Assembly (NCBI GenBank): GCA_963556695.1
Contig: CAUWAG010000003.1
Span: 3,534,001 to 3,598,000 of the forward strand
Source of the DNA: Anthostomella pinea
Lineage: Eukaryota; Ascomycota; Sordariomycetes; Xylariales; Xylariaceae
Direction of reading: 5' to 3'
DNA: 64,000 nt
Shown here: positions 54,414 through 64,000 of the stretch, piece after piece
Layout: each line of letters opens with the position of its first letter
Numbering within the stretch: the stretch's first letter is position 1
The notes under the pieces: model-generated
What the model was told of the DNA's origin: nothing
The model's input: only the letters and a program-made list of their open reading frames with translations
The model's database searches: none
Program-made: the position numbers and the translations under genes

Positions 54414-56355
54414 TCACTCGAATTTCCGCTTGTCCCTGGACCGCAAAGCCTGACCATACCTCGTCAGGAGCAGCGGGACGGGTACAAAGGCCAGCGCAAC
54501 GGACCCCAACACCGAGTTCCCCCAGCCCAGCCCCAGGTTTTGGTATAGCGGCGGTCCCGCCGAGGATGGCTGTTGTGATGATGGGGAAGATGGGGTGGGT
54601 GTGGGTGTGGGAGGAGGAGGTCCAGCCGTAGATGAATAGGCCGATGGGCAGGATGATGCCTCCGAAGATGAGGGGCGGGAGGCGTTGTTCTGGTTGTGGT
54701 TGTGCGGTTGCGGACGCGGACGTGGACGCGGATGCGCGGCGGACATGGAGGTCGAGGGTGAAGCGGCAGAGGAAGACGCCTGTTATGCAGCCGAAACGTG
54801 TGGTTGGGGAACGTTTAGCTTCAACGGCGGTAATGGGGGATCATACAGTAACTCACCGAGGCCCAGAAAACTGAGGTCGACGACGCTCTCCGAGAAGTGG
54901 TACACACCCTCGAAGACGCCGGTAATGGTCGTCATGACCAAGTACAAATAGCCGTACACGACGCCGACGTACAGCTACATGACGAACAGGATCGGCGTCG
55001 TGCACAGCAGCTGCGTGGGCCGCACCAGGGCGTTGCGGAACACCTGCTGGCGCTTAGGAGTGTAGGGCGTGTAGAGGTTGGTGGTCTGCTGCTCGGTCTC
55101 GTACCGGGACCGCAAGAGCTCGCGGGGGTTGTTTGTTATCTGGCGCAGGCGCGCGGCTTTGTGGGCTAGGATCTGCCAGGCGTATGTCTCGCGCAGGAGC
55201 AGGAGGAAGGCGGCTTCGAGGGCGCTGGTGAAGATGGTGATCTGGTATTGAGCACAGGAGTCAATGAGCGCTCTTCGTGGGTATTATGGGTGAGAAGTAT
55301 GGTGCTCGAATACATGTTTCGAAAACCAAAAGCTCATGGAACAGGCCCCAGTAGGGATTTCACTCCCACGACAGGCCCATAACGTTAAGTGAAGAAAGCT
55401 GCAGAACATGATGAATCCTGAATAATACACATACGAGCCAGAAGCATCAGCGCCAGCCCAGCTCGGAGCCGCCGACATAGCCACCGATAACGGGGCCGAC
55501 GACGGGCCCGAGCAGCGGCGCCAGGTCGACCATGGCCATGGCGCGCCCGCGCTCCTCGACGCGGAACAGGTCGCCGACCATGCTGGGGTTGAGCGCCGTG
55601 CACACGACGACCATGCCGTTGAGGAAGCGGAACGCTACCAGCGCGCGGATGGACGTGCTCAGCGCGCACGCGGCCGAGAAGGCTATGCATAGGATGTTGC
55701 CCGCGTCGTACAGGTAATACCGCCCGTAGAGCTCTGATAATGGTGCTGCGATTAGCGGGCCTAGGATCTCGCCGAGCTCCCAGATGGACACGAGGAGCTG
55801 GCTGTAGAAACTGGTCGGAGGCTGCTGGAACGAGGAGAGGACTTGTGGGGTGATGGGAGCGCAGATGATGGTTGCGAGGTTTCTGGGGTGGGTGGTGTGA
55901 GTAAGTTAGGGGGTCAGCAGGCTGAGAGTGAGAGCTGTGTGTGTGTGTGTGTGTGTGTGTGGAAAGTGATCATATCAGAAAGAAGGTTATCGTCAACTCC
56001 CACTGCGAAGTCCAGGAGAGACGCCGGCGCGATGAGAGACCACTTGAGCCTCGGGCTCCAGTTCTGCGTGTTGGTGAGATCGGTCTCATCTCCAAAGTCG
56101 ATGATGTTCGTCTGGACTGCGTTTTCTCCTGGGTCCCTTGAGCGTCGTCGACGACGACGGGTGGGCTTTCTCCATTGCGTCTGTGGTAACATTATCTACC
56201 ACGCCGCTCCGCTTGGTGACATCGTCGGCGGTCGTCTCGACATTCTCGACATTCTCCATCGTCTTGGATAGAGGTTGGCGAGCAACTTCCGTCTCGCTAT
56301 CGTAGTCTAGAATTCCGTCTACAAAGGCTTGCGTTTGAGATGAAGCTGTGAGCAT
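54414..56355 (-). pseudogene. MFS drug/polyamine-type transporter, inactivated
   Basis: Pieces of one MFS (DHA1-type) transporter occur in order on the minus strand: acidic N-terminus (from 56355), IDFGDETDLTNTQNWSPRLKW, LATIICAPITPQVL, WELGEILGPLIAAPLSELYGR, VEERGRAMAMVDLAPLLGPVVGP, GWR-stop-CFWLV, ALEAAFLLLLRETYAWQIL, a cytoplasmic loop, LYVGVVYGYLYL, and LGWGNSVLGSVALAFVPVPLLLTRYGQALR at the C-terminus. Inactivating changes: TGA at 55449-55447 in place of the Trp of GWRW; TAG at 54977-54975 before LYVGVV; frame breaks near 56130 and at the 55870-56010 intron; and loss of roughly 40-60 residues with a frame change near 54555. Introns are still recognisable, one holding a (TG)13 tract. Confidence 0.85.
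55936..55961. repeat. (TG)13 microsatellite
   Basis: Uninterrupted dinucleotide tract inside an intron of the dead MFS transporter. On the minus strand it appears as (CA)n between a GTGGGA donor-like site and a CCCCAG acceptor. Confidence 0.9.
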
Positions 56356-57596
56356 GGTGTCTCCGCAGCATTCAATTATCACATGTCACCTGATAAGATC
56401 TGCTGGTGGTGTCCGGCTTCCGGGCCCAGATATTGGCTCGTCCTACGTCCGTGAGAAGGGAGCGGGGAGGTGCATCGGTATCACGCGAGATGATGCATGT
56501 AACCCGCCGTGTTATTTGTTATATTAGGAAGGTGAGCGGCACTGTGCTACATGTATTTGCCGGCGGATGTAAGGGATCGCGTCCCAATTGGCGATTTTAA
56601 TATTTCTGGTCATCCATACCATGACAGCTACCTAGATAAGCTTTGCTGTTGGTGTGTTGCACTCTTCCAAGCTATCGTACACGAACCAAGTCACCGCAAA
56701 CATCAGAGTCCGACCGTGACCTACCAGGCTATAATGCGGGTCGGATTGGCCGGATTGCGAGAACGATATGTGCTGGGGCAGTGAATGCTCTCTTCGGTTC
56801 GTTGTTGGCCGCTGCGTCGCGCGTGGCGATCAATTTCATCGCCACTGGCTTCGCCCGTGATGAGATAGGTAGGATCAGTTGACTACTCTCCCGTGTATAA
56901 TGTTATCCGTGTAAAATGTTAAGGGCGCGTCGGGATCGAGGTGGCAAGAGAGGCAAAAGAGGTGTTTGTTACCGGTGGTCGGCATTCGAAAGAAGATTCG
57001 GGGGCAGCGAAGTTGAATCTTTCGGAAACGGGGCTACCCACAGTCTTTAAAAGAAAGAAAGAGAAAGAAAGGATCTGGTCTCTCTATTAAGTCCCGGCCC
57101 GGTGTCCCCTTGCTCCACTAGAGTTAGCCACCTGAATAACGGCGAAGCCCGTGTCTAATGCAATATATATTTTAAGATACCCATCGCAACTGCCGGTGGG
57201 CGATGGGGAGAGAGAGGGTGGCCGACATGTGGCAACCTTGTGACTCGAGGATTCTCGGTGGGCGCAGAGGATGAAAGGGTCCACCCCTTCTCGAGGATCC
57301 TCAGATAAGGCCAGTTGCCGTCTCGCCGATTCCGATTTTGCAATTCCTTCTTCACACCGAGCTTATAGCTTATTGTTCCTTTGCGACCACACGTCATATA
57401 CTCGATTAGGAATAAGGGTTCAGTATACCGTAGACACGGAGCAAGGACAGTCACATTCAACTGCGTATAAGAATCTGCCCTTTCTCGTAGTCAAAGTGAG
57501 GTATGCACAATATTCAACTCAACTGCTTTGATCTCCTCTTTCAATTCCTCGCTTCTTCTACTCCCCAATCCCATCTACACAATACCTACCACCACC
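56356..57596. other. intergenic, nothing recognised
   Basis: About 1.24 kb. It contains the purine-rich tract near 57045-57075 (repeated aaagaaag) and a possible TATA-like tatatatttt at about 57165. Frames up to 101 residues have no recognisable features. Confidence 0.4.
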
Positions 57597-58250
57597 ATGC
57601 TCCGTCCCAACGCCTTCCTCGTCCTCTTCACCCTCCTGTTCAGTTTCATCTTTACACAGGCCGCCGTCCTTGACCACACCAAGCATCCCAGAGCCGGCGG
57701 CGTAGAGAACTCCGCCGCAGAATGGCTTCCGGCAGAACTCGTCGCCATGGTAGCCGAGTACCAATCCTACATATGGCGCACCACCGTCTGGCAACCACTT
57801 GTCGCGAGGGTCAAGGAGCACAAGCTGGGCGAAGTTTCCAAGGCGGTCAAGGCCAACGAGCCCCTGCCGGAAGCGTACCGGAAAGAACTTCTGAACATCG
57901 CAGGAGCGGCTGCCATCGGATTGCTAGGTGAGAAGGAGATGCAGGCAGTGGGGATCCTAAGTCTGATTCGGAATATGAAGGTCACGAAGGAAGAGGTGTT
58001 CAAGTCCGAGGGCGATGAGGACGGGGAGGTCTATACTGAATTTCACGATGCGATTCTCCGCGGCGAGCCCAATCAAGTCAAGGATCTGATTAAAAAGCAC
58101 AATAAAGACGGCAAGCGCCTCTCCCCCGAATTGAAGCAACAGCTTGTGTCGCAAGCATCAGAAGTCCGTAAGGCGGAGAATTTCTACACTGGGGGAAAGG
58201 CGAACATGGAAAGCATTGAGGAGCAACTTAGCCGGATTCGTACGACCTAA
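57597..58250 (+). CDS. secreted hypothetical protein, 217 aa
   Basis: Single exon from the ATG at 57597; a Met at 57528 would add 23 residues that spoil the signal peptide. The N-terminus MLRPNAFLVLFTLLFSFIFTQAA is a strong signal peptide. The mature part is cysteine-free, helical and highly charged (VARVKEHKLGEVSKAVKANE, EFHDAILRGEPNQVKDLIKKHNKDGK, QASEVRKAENFYTGGK). No family is recognised. A secreted helical protein without cysteines is unlike the usual small effectors; it could be lineage-specific. Confidence 0.68.
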   Translation: MLRPNAFLVLFTLLFSFIFTQAAVLDHTKHPRAGGVENSAAEWLPAELVAMVAEYQSYIWRTTVWQPLVARVKEHKLGEVSKAVKANEPLPEAYRKELLNIAGAAAIGLLGEKEMQAVGILSLIRNMKVTKEEVFKSEGDEDGEVYTEFHDAILRGEPNQVKDLIKKHNKDGKRLSPELKQQLVSQASEVRKAENFYTGGKANMESIEEQLSRIRTT

Positions 58251-59022
58251 TACTTGCGGTGGCCAACTTATCATATTCGGATACTAAGCACCAAGTCGGT
58301 TTTCAAAACCTGCTGCAATCCCGACTATATTCAGACTGTAAGGAGGCATGGAGGGAAGAAAACATGGATGGAAGAAAGCATGGAGTGTGACGGTGTAGAG
58401 CTGTATCCACCTGGTTGGATGCTGAGTCATCAGGTCACGTGTAGATTAGATAACGAGATTTGGACCATATGTGCTGCAGCCTCGGCTGTACGCACAACTG
58501 TTCCTTTTCTCTCCCACCTTGTTATTTTCGGAATATAACACCAGTGTCCAGCACACCGCCGCAGGCTTCGTGACATGGAGGGAAAAGGCGAAGAGGCGAA
58601 AAGGCATAGACGGAAACAAGAACGTATCTATGTACATGTACATCGCTTCCACGCCTAATTAGTACTGCATCATCCGTCACCTCATATCCAGTGCCGACCA
58701 AGGTCACCGCGTCTCTGTATGTTCCTGTGAATTTCCTGCTCGCAAGTACTGTTTACCTCATTCCTCATGGGAGGCTTGTAGACGAAAGTTGGCAATTAAG
58801 TATCGCGTAGTATGCCAGGATCGTATCCTAGTTTTCAGCAAAACAGTACTCTGCAAAGCCCTGCTAGTATCTCAGGATCTGCCGGTGCAGCCCCTTTTTT
58901 CTCCGAGCTCACTCTTCTCAACGAACCCGAACCACCACCGGCTTCCATGCCTTTGACACTGGGTAGAGGTCGGGTACTTGTCTGTCATGCGGGTGGTGAT
59001 TGTGAAGGCGAGATTTCATATA
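58251..59022. other. intergenic, nothing recognised
   Basis: About 770 bp downstream of the secreted-protein gene. No convincing gene; a 119-residue plus-strand frame at 58812-59171 overlaps the ankyrin remnant antisense and is rejected. Confidence 0.4.
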
Positions 59023-59405
59023 CTATATATACTCCGTCCAGTATTCTAGATACTGCTCTCTCCTCGGGCCAACAAGCCCTCCTCTGCAACCTCCTTCCTT
59101 GGGTATCTTGCCCGAAGAATCTTTGGTCCGTACATCGGCACCCTTCTGAAGCAAGTACTCTGCCACTTTGATAGCTCCACACTTTGCAGCTTCGTGAAGG
59201 GGCGTATTGGCCACCTGCGGGTCAACAATATCCGGATAGGGCAGCTCATTCACATCAGCCTTTCCCACCTCGACGAGCAACTTCGCCTTCTCTAGACTTC
59301 CCTGGCTGCTGCTGAATACAGCGCCATGAACGTAGCCTGCGCTCCATGAGCCAGCAATGTCTTCATCGCCCCCATGTCATCGCGCCTCGGTAACCAACCA
59401 GCGTC
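59023..59405 (-). pseudogene. ankyrin-repeat gene fragment
   Basis: Minus strand, 59280 downward, reads an ankyrin repeat: ANTPLHEAAKCGAIKVAEYLLQKGADVRTKDSSGKIP, with the TPLH, AA..G and LL..GAD landmarks. Just upstream in another frame is DDMGAMKTLLAHGAQATFMALYSAAA, another repeat, so a frame change lies near 59300-59310. No start or further repeats are found, and the reading runs out into unrelated sequence after the last repeat. It is a scrap of a larger ankyrin protein. Confidence 0.65.
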
Positions 59406-59544
59406 CTCGTGAATCAGTACCGTTGGCCAGGAAGTGGCCGAGTACGGCGACATTCTGGTCATGACACCTGTTATTGCGTACTTTGGGCTACTGGCTGTAA
59501 ACGAAGTGTAATAACCAGTTTATTGAGAGATAGACAAGAAAGGA

Positions 59545-59574
59545 AGGTGGGTGGTTCGATTCCACCTTCGGGCT
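59545..59574 (+). other. tRNA 3'-half-like sequence
   Basis: GGTGG-TTCGATT-CCACC forms a perfect T arm with a consensus B-box, followed by a TTCGGGC acceptor-like strand and a T-run (59575-59582). I find no partner GCCCGAA strand, D arm or anticodon arm at the right distance upstream. It may be a tRNA pseudogene or the end of a tRNA-derived SINE. Confidence 0.4.
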
Positions 59575-59803
59575 TCTTTTTATTTAAAAAAATCTTCTTC
59601 TTCAAAGACGAACTTTCTAGTCCTGCAAGTTTGGCGAAATCAATCATGTGCAAAACTTCTCCCGGACTAGTCCAAGTTATTATTGCCTGGGATGTTAGAA
59701 CTGATACACGTTCCTCTCGCGACCGACCGTGCCTTTTAGCTGTTGCTCATGTTGTTGTGGACAGCATTACAATGTCGACGGGTGCGGATCCTTGCATCTC
59801 TCG

Positions 59804-60450
59804 TTAGTCTTCTCCAATCACCCAGCACGGCCTCCCGCGGTAGACGGAACACACCACGATGATTGTGTACTTGTCGACCAAGACATTGCCATCCTCGTTC
59901 CTCTGGAAATGCATCCACGCCGCCCAGGTAAACGTTGGCTTTGCCACTGAGCGACACGTTGTCGCTCCGCCCGTGGAGCAGGATCTCTTCCGCCTGGTGT
60001 CCAAACGGGAACACGGCGTAGGCAGTGTGGTGGCCCTCTTAAGGGTTTGCGATTTGGTTTTATTTTTAAGCTCTTCGACCGAATAGGGGAGCCAAACCCA
60101 AATACCCCAAAAAAAAAAAAAAGCAGAGCCCCCGTGCTGTACGCTAAGCCTATCAAAATAAAACGCCACAATCATCCCAATCCACCAAAACCTGTACCAC
60201 GCCTTGGTGACCCGGTCGACGAGGGGTAATGGGAAATCATTTTCAGCAGCTTGTCATTGCACAAGTGAGTTACGGTGGTGCCCATGGTCTTGGCGGAGAA
60301 AGAGAGAAGATAGGAGCTACCTACTTTGTCGCCCTTGACGTTGGACGTGCCCTTCTTCAGCTCGGCATCCTCTGTGAAGTGAGTTGCACAAAACTCGCTA
60401 GCGACAGCACCGTACAGCGACGTAATATCGTTCTTGATCCCCGGGTCGAG
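59804..60450 (-). pseudogene. possible NTF2/SnoaL-like gene remnant
   Basis: Minus-strand pieces in order: IKNDITSLYGAVASEFCATHFTEDAELKKG..VKGDK (about 60442-60327), then after an unclear middle VFPFGHQAEEILLHGRSDNVSLSGKANVYLGG (about 60015-59920), then in another frame FQRNEDGNVLVDKYTIIVV (about 59900-59840). This order of short helix, acidic strand, a PFG-x-E motif and a DG..V-x-KY strand resembles small fungal SnoaL-like proteins. A one-base shift near 59915 and a poly-A run (60109-60122) in the middle make it non-functional as it stands. Assignment is tentative. Confidence 0.38.
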
Positions 60451-60790
60451 AACACGTCGTCACACGCGAAGGTCTTGGGGAAGGACGTCGTCCACTTCCA
60501 CACGGGTGTTCGCGAGGTCTACCCCGACCGCATCTTCGCTTTTGGCTACACGCCGCTGTACGCCTACGCCAAGGCGGGCTTCAGCGCCGAGCAGATCCGC
60601 TTCCTGGGCGGTCGACGACCTCGCCAAGATAGGCATCATCTGGCAGGTGCAGCCTACGTGGGCGGCCAGCGGAATCAACATGCACATCGAAGACTTTGCG
60701 CGGGTCTGGCAGCGCAACGGCATTGCGGGATACCTCGAGACGGTGGCGAGGCCGTCAAGGGAACGGACGCCGCTTGTGGATGACTTCTAA
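60430..60790 (+). pseudogene. isocitrate-lyase-superfamily C-terminal fragment
   Basis: Plus strand, about 60490-60607: FHTGVREVYPDRIFAFGYTPLYAYAKAGFSAEQIRFLGG. The next frame continues with VDDLAKIGIIWQVQPTWAASGINMHIEDFARVWQRNGIAGYLETVARP to a stop at 60788-60790. The two together resemble the C-terminal barrel part of isocitrate/methylisocitrate lyase-type enzymes (VYPD..AF..sPsF.., L..lGY.WQ...LAG.h...). A one-base frame change at about 60605 separates them, and no N-terminal half with the catalytic KKCGH-type region is present. Fragment, non-functional. Confidence 0.5.
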
Positions 60791-61171
60791 AAGCTGGGAT
60801 GTGCGGGTTCCTATCTGGCCACGCCTACTTTGTTAACGTTGCGGGTAGGGGCATTGCGCTGCAGTGACATCGGGAAAGGATGAAGATGGTCAACTCTGGC
60901 ACTGGGGTTGCGGCATTAGAGGCCAGTAAGACGGTTATCAACCTTGCCCATAACATAGCTGCTTGTGGCCGCAGTCCAACCAATCGTGTATTAAGTAGAT
61001 ATTAAGTAGGAAGCACGGTACCGTTGTATCGTTCTGGCCCGTTTCCCATCATGACCGCTTCGGCTTCGGCTTCGGCTTTCTCCATATGACGGTAATAAAA
61101 CCCTGGCGACGATGACCTCGTTTCGGGTTTTCTGCCCATCAGACCTGAAGTGATTCTTCCAAGTGTAACTC
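60791..61171. other. intergenic
   Basis: About 380 bp. Contains a short ggcttc repeat (61055-61075). No gene recognised. Confidence 0.4.
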
Positions 61172-61624
61172 CTAGCAACCACACTTCCAAAATAACGGAA
61201 CCTTACTCTGCGTACATGCAAATTCTGATAGCGTCTTCTCTTCAACGTCAACCTTTTGACATTTACTGTTGCACCTGTTCCGTCCCAACCACCGCGTTCC
61301 GCACGTTGCGCCGCAATCGCATTGGTACCCATGTCCGTCATGGAGCTTGCAGTTTTTCTCGGCATTTGGGCATTTGGATTTACAGTCATCCTCGAAGTTT
61401 TCCATCTGCGCGTCGTTGTCCATGTCGCCGTCCGTGTCGTCGTCGTCTCGATCCTTTCGCCACCATTTGCCGCACTGGGCCCAGTCGCCGTTGTCGTCTC
61501 GCATGAAAATTTCGCGGGCGTCGCGCGCGGGGTTGATGTTGCTGCGCACCCCGGGGCTCGAAGAGGCGCCCAGAATGAACGGCAGCGCGAATATGAGATA
61601 CCTAGTCGCATTGGGAAGATGCAT
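61172..61624 (-). CDS. small secreted cysteine-rich protein
   Basis: Single exon, 150 aa from the ATG at 61624. A signal peptide (MHLPNATRYLIFALPFILGASS) is followed by a possible basic cleavage region (ARDAR), a very acidic stretch (RDDDDTDGDMDND) and a Cys-rich C-terminal half. Twelve cysteines: QCGKWW, DDCKSKC, KNCKL, CDCGATC preceded by QC, RCNSKC, ACTQ and KCGC. The size, secretion signal and even cysteine number fit candidate secreted effectors or antimicrobial-type peptides of fungi; no known family is recognised and no activity is claimed. It lies next to a cluster of gene fragments. Confidence 0.72.
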   Translation of the reverse strand: MHLPNATRYLIFALPFILGASSSPGVRSNINPARDAREIFMRDDNGDWAQCGKWWRKDRDDDDTDGDMDNDAQMENFEDDCKSKCPNAEKNCKLHDGHGYQCDCGATCGTRWLGRNRCNSKCQKVDVEEKTLSEFACTQSKVPLFWKCGC

Positions 61625-62741
61625 GTTGGCGGTCGCTTTGTAGTTTGAAGCTCGCTGGGTGGCGATGTTCTGAGATGGTAATCGGTCGTGTGCTTCGAAT
61701 GTGGACGACGAATTGACGAAGACGAGGTTTATTACAATTGGTGTCCCGTTATAGGTTCTGCCATCGGGGTATTATGACCGGTCCAAGGATTGAAATAGGA
61801 TGATCATACATCAGCGTGCATCAGTCAGTCATTGCATCATTCTACTGGCCCGTAGGATTGTTTCTATTGATGGTAACGAGGATCTGGCATCGTGGGCCGG
61901 TGTTCCTTACAGTGGACCACGAGGAGGCAGATTCGCCGACCCATAGGATCTAGCCCTACCTTGTATGCCATCCTACTTGACATTGGAGAAGAGGGCATGC
62001 CCAGGCCAGATGAAAGAAGACGCTTAGAAGGATCGAAGGAAGAAGCCTGCGACGGCATCGACAGGATGAGATGACGTTGATTTCGCAGTCCGAGCTTTCA
62101 GATCGTGCCGGGCCATTGATCTGCCCAAGGATGGCATCTTCGTGTCAGAAGTAGGTGCGCGGTCGCTTGCTTAACAGCTGCTACACGATACTGGGGATGA
62201 CAATCTCACCGAGAATCTCATCCAGCATTTAAAGGAAGGGTGTGTCAGAGATGTAGTACTGTGTTTTTGATGTCTCGCATCGGCTTGTCCCGCGACAAGC
62301 CGTCCCGGGGCGAAACGTCGCCACACTCGGCCGTATCCGCAACAACTCATCCAGGTGTATACACTACTCAACTGCCTTCCGCTATAGACCTCCCTCCTCC
62401 CTCGTGCGCAACCAAACTGTCATAGTGGGAAACGTTATCATGGTGACAAGAGCGAGATTCGATTAGGACCAGACCGGGTTCGAGGCGCGGTGGTAGATTA
62501 ATACCCGACGCACTAACTCGAGTGGAACTAACAGATAGGCAGATAGGTTTAGTATGGATCAAGGAGTGCCGGCAAGATGGCGGAGTGGTGGGTGGTATCG
62601 GTACAACATCGAAACCAAACATGACGAACATTATTAATACCCTGGTACTGAGCTTTGATAGTCTTGCTGCCGTCTTCCAAGCTGCTTGATCTTTGAGGCA
62701 GTCAAGTCACCGAACGAAGGGCAATCGCGCCGGCGACGACA
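61625..62741. other. divergent intergenic region
   Basis: About 1.1 kb between the secreted-protein gene (minus) and the aminotransferase (plus). Short frames only. Both promoters should be here. Confidence 0.4.
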
Positions 62742-64000
62742 ATGTCTACTTCCCACGTTTCCAACGGCGTTGGCTACGTCGCCCAGGCCGTGGCAAATGC
62801 CCACGCGGACTACGTCGCGCGCAATCCCACCTCCGCGAAAGCTCACCAAGATGCCCACGTGCACATGCCCGGCGGGAACACCCGCACCGTGCTCTACTCA
62901 CAGCCGTTTCCCATGGCCATCAAGTCCGGGTCCGGCAACACGATCAATTCGGCTGATGGCGCCAGCTACGTGGACTTCCTGGGCGAGTTCAGCGCTGGCC
63001 TCTTCGGGCACTCCAACCCGCGCATCGCCGAGGCCGTCACCGAGGCCTTGAAGTCGGGCTGGAACTTTGGCGGCGAGTCCCTCTACGAGAAGGAGTTGGC
63101 ACGCAAGGTTACGGAGCGCTTCGCAGCCTGTGGACTGGAGGTCGTCCGGTTTACCAACTCGGGGACCGAGGCCAACACCATGGCCGTTGGCGCCGCGCTC
63201 GCGTATACTGGCCGCAAGAAGGTCATGGTCTTCACCAATGGCTACCACGGAGGTACATTCACTTTCCCCGTGGACCTCTGCCGCTGGATGCATGCTGGAT
63301 GCTCGGGGCCGCCGCCCTGTCAAACCATGAACCTCCCGCATGAGTTCGTGGCGACGCCTTACAATAACGTCGCCGAGACACGCGCCATCATCGACGGACT
63401 GCCAGAGGACTCCCTGGCCGCAATCCTCATCGAGCCTGTCCAGGGATCGGGTGGCTGCCGGCCCGCCACGACCGAGTTCTTGACCTTCCTGCGACAGAAG
63501 GCGGACAACTTGGGTGCGCTACTGGTTTTCGACGAGGTGATGACCTCCCGTCTAGCTCCAGCGGGACTCGGCGCCAAGCTGGGAATCAAACCCGATTTGA
63601 TGACGCTCGGGAAATGGCTGGCAGGGGGCATGACGATCGGCGCGTTCGGTGGGCGACGAGACATCATGCAAATGTTCGACCCGGCCTCGGGCTCCAAAAG
63701 CCTCATGCACTCCGGCACTTTCAACAATAATGTCGTCAGCATGGGCGCGGGCATTGCGGGCTTGGATATCTTTGATGCGGCCAAAGTCGAGGAACTGAAT
63801 GCTAGGGGTGATCGCTTGAAGAAGGGCGTCACGGACCTGCTGCTTGATACGGGTATTTATCCCGAGAAGGAGGCTCAGTATCTCGGAGATGTCCTGGAGG
63901 TGGATAGTTTCGAGACCAACACCAGGTTATACACCGGCTCTGGCGAAACATCTAGCCTACCCCCATTGCTAATTTCCAGTGGGGGCAGCATGCTGAACGT
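62742..64000 (+). CDS. class III aminotransferase (glutamate-1-semialdehyde aminomutase-like), partial
   Basis: Open from the ATG at 62742 to the window edge (419 codons; 3' end missing). PLP-enzyme landmarks: HMPGGNTRTV at the N-terminus, NSGTEANTMAV, NGYHGGTFTFP, LIEPVQGSGGC, FDEVMTSR with Asp264 and TLGKWLAGGMTIGAFGG with the PLP-binding Lys291. The overall arrangement matches GSA-aminomutase-like members, which in fungi are usually of unknown substrate because heme precursors come from the ALA synthase route. An insertion with two cysteines (CRWMHAGCSGPPPCQ) between GYHGG and TMNLPHEF looks unusual and could mark a retained intron or a real loop. No targeting signal is seen. Confidence 0.85.
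   Translation, partial: MSTSHVSNGVGYVAQAVANAHADYVARNPTSAKAHQDAHVHMPGGNTRTVLYSQPFPMAIKSGSGNTINSADGASYVDFLGEFSAGLFGHSNPRIAEAVTEALKSGWNFGGESLYEKELARKVTERFAACGLEVVRFTNSGTEANTMAVGAALAYTGRKKVMVFTNGYHGGTFTFPVDLCRWMHAGCSGPPPCQTMNLPHEFVATPYNNVAETRAIIDGLPEDSLAAILIEPVQGSGGCRPATTEFLTFLRQKADNLGALLVFDEVMTSRLAPAGLGAKLGIKPDLMTLGKWLAGGMTIGAFGGRRDIMQMFDPASGSKSLMHSGTFNNNVVSMGAGIAGLDIFDAAKVEELNARGDRLKKGVTDLLLDTGIYPEKEAQYLGDVLEVDSFETNTRLYTGSGETSSLPPLLISSGGSMLN

Noticed and set aside
59545..59574. Complete tRNA gene
   Set aside because: Only the T arm and one acceptor strand are present; no partner strand, D arm or anticodon arm at the right spacing.

Overview
The window looks like nuclear DNA of a filamentous ascomycete (Pezizomycotina; genus not determinable by eye). 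Evidence: intron-containing genes with short GT-AG introns (52-150 bp) and CTAAC-type branch sites; fungal families (SUR7/PalI, PPZ phosphatase with MGN N-terminus, Rtt10/WDR6, GH79, IlvD/Edd dehydratase); and a two-speed composition in which GC-normal genic DNA is interrupted by a very A+T-rich block (about 9.87-16.65 kb) that looks like repeat-induced point mutation (RIP) of old transposons.

Layout. 0.5-1.5 kb: four-helix MARVEL-like membrane protein. 2.2-2.6 kb: broken Tc1-type transposase. 2.7-4.4 kb: secreted GH79 glycosidase (3 exons, minus). 5.5-6.2 kb: Ser/Thr-rich GPI-type surface protein. 7.6-8.4 kb: Pro/Gln-repeat protein with an unresolved 5' end. 8.6-8.8 kb: three 65-66 bp tandem repeats. 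9.9-16.6 kb: AT-rich block holding a dead Fot1/pogo transposase, itself split by two solo-LTR-like insertions with perfect 5-bp target duplications. 16.9-21.6 kb: mitochondrial succinate-semialdehyde dehydrogenase, an RGG-rich protein with a mitochondrial-type N-terminus, and mitochondrial ribosome recycling factor. 22.0 kb: tRNA-Val(UAC) with intron. 22.15-24.12 kb: structurally complete but dead pogo/Fot-type transposon (92-bp inverted repeats, TA duplication). 24.4-26.6 kb: F-box pseudogene facing an intact F-box gene. 27.6-29.4 kb: large unknown protein ending in a 91-bp duplication. 30.4-36.1 kb: Rtt10/WDR6-like WD40 protein and SUR7-family protein. 36.1-42.3 kb: mostly non-coding, with an MFS transporter scrap. 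42.3-44.0 kb: PPZ phosphatase. 45.0-48.6 kb: tail-to-tail Ldh2-type dehydrogenase and IlvD/Edd dehydratase. 49.5-51.0 kb: frameshifted LRR-like gene. 52.1-53.8 kb: LMBD1-type membrane protein. 54.4-56.4 kb: dead MFS transporter. 57.6 kb: secreted protein. 59.0-60.8 kb: cluster of gene fragments. 61.2-61.6 kb: small secreted cysteine-rich protein. 62.7 kb to the edge: class III aminotransferase, cut by the window.

How the genes relate. No single clear biosynthetic cluster is visible. Possible links are the mitochondrial trio at 17-21.6 kb, and the dehydratase/dehydrogenase pair at 45-48.6 kb, which could serve one sugar-acid or hydroxy-acid route (inference). The best-supported unusual observations are the nested solo LTRs in the pogo relic, whose excision restores the transposase frame exactly at both sites, and the high density of inactivated genes at 54-61 kb.
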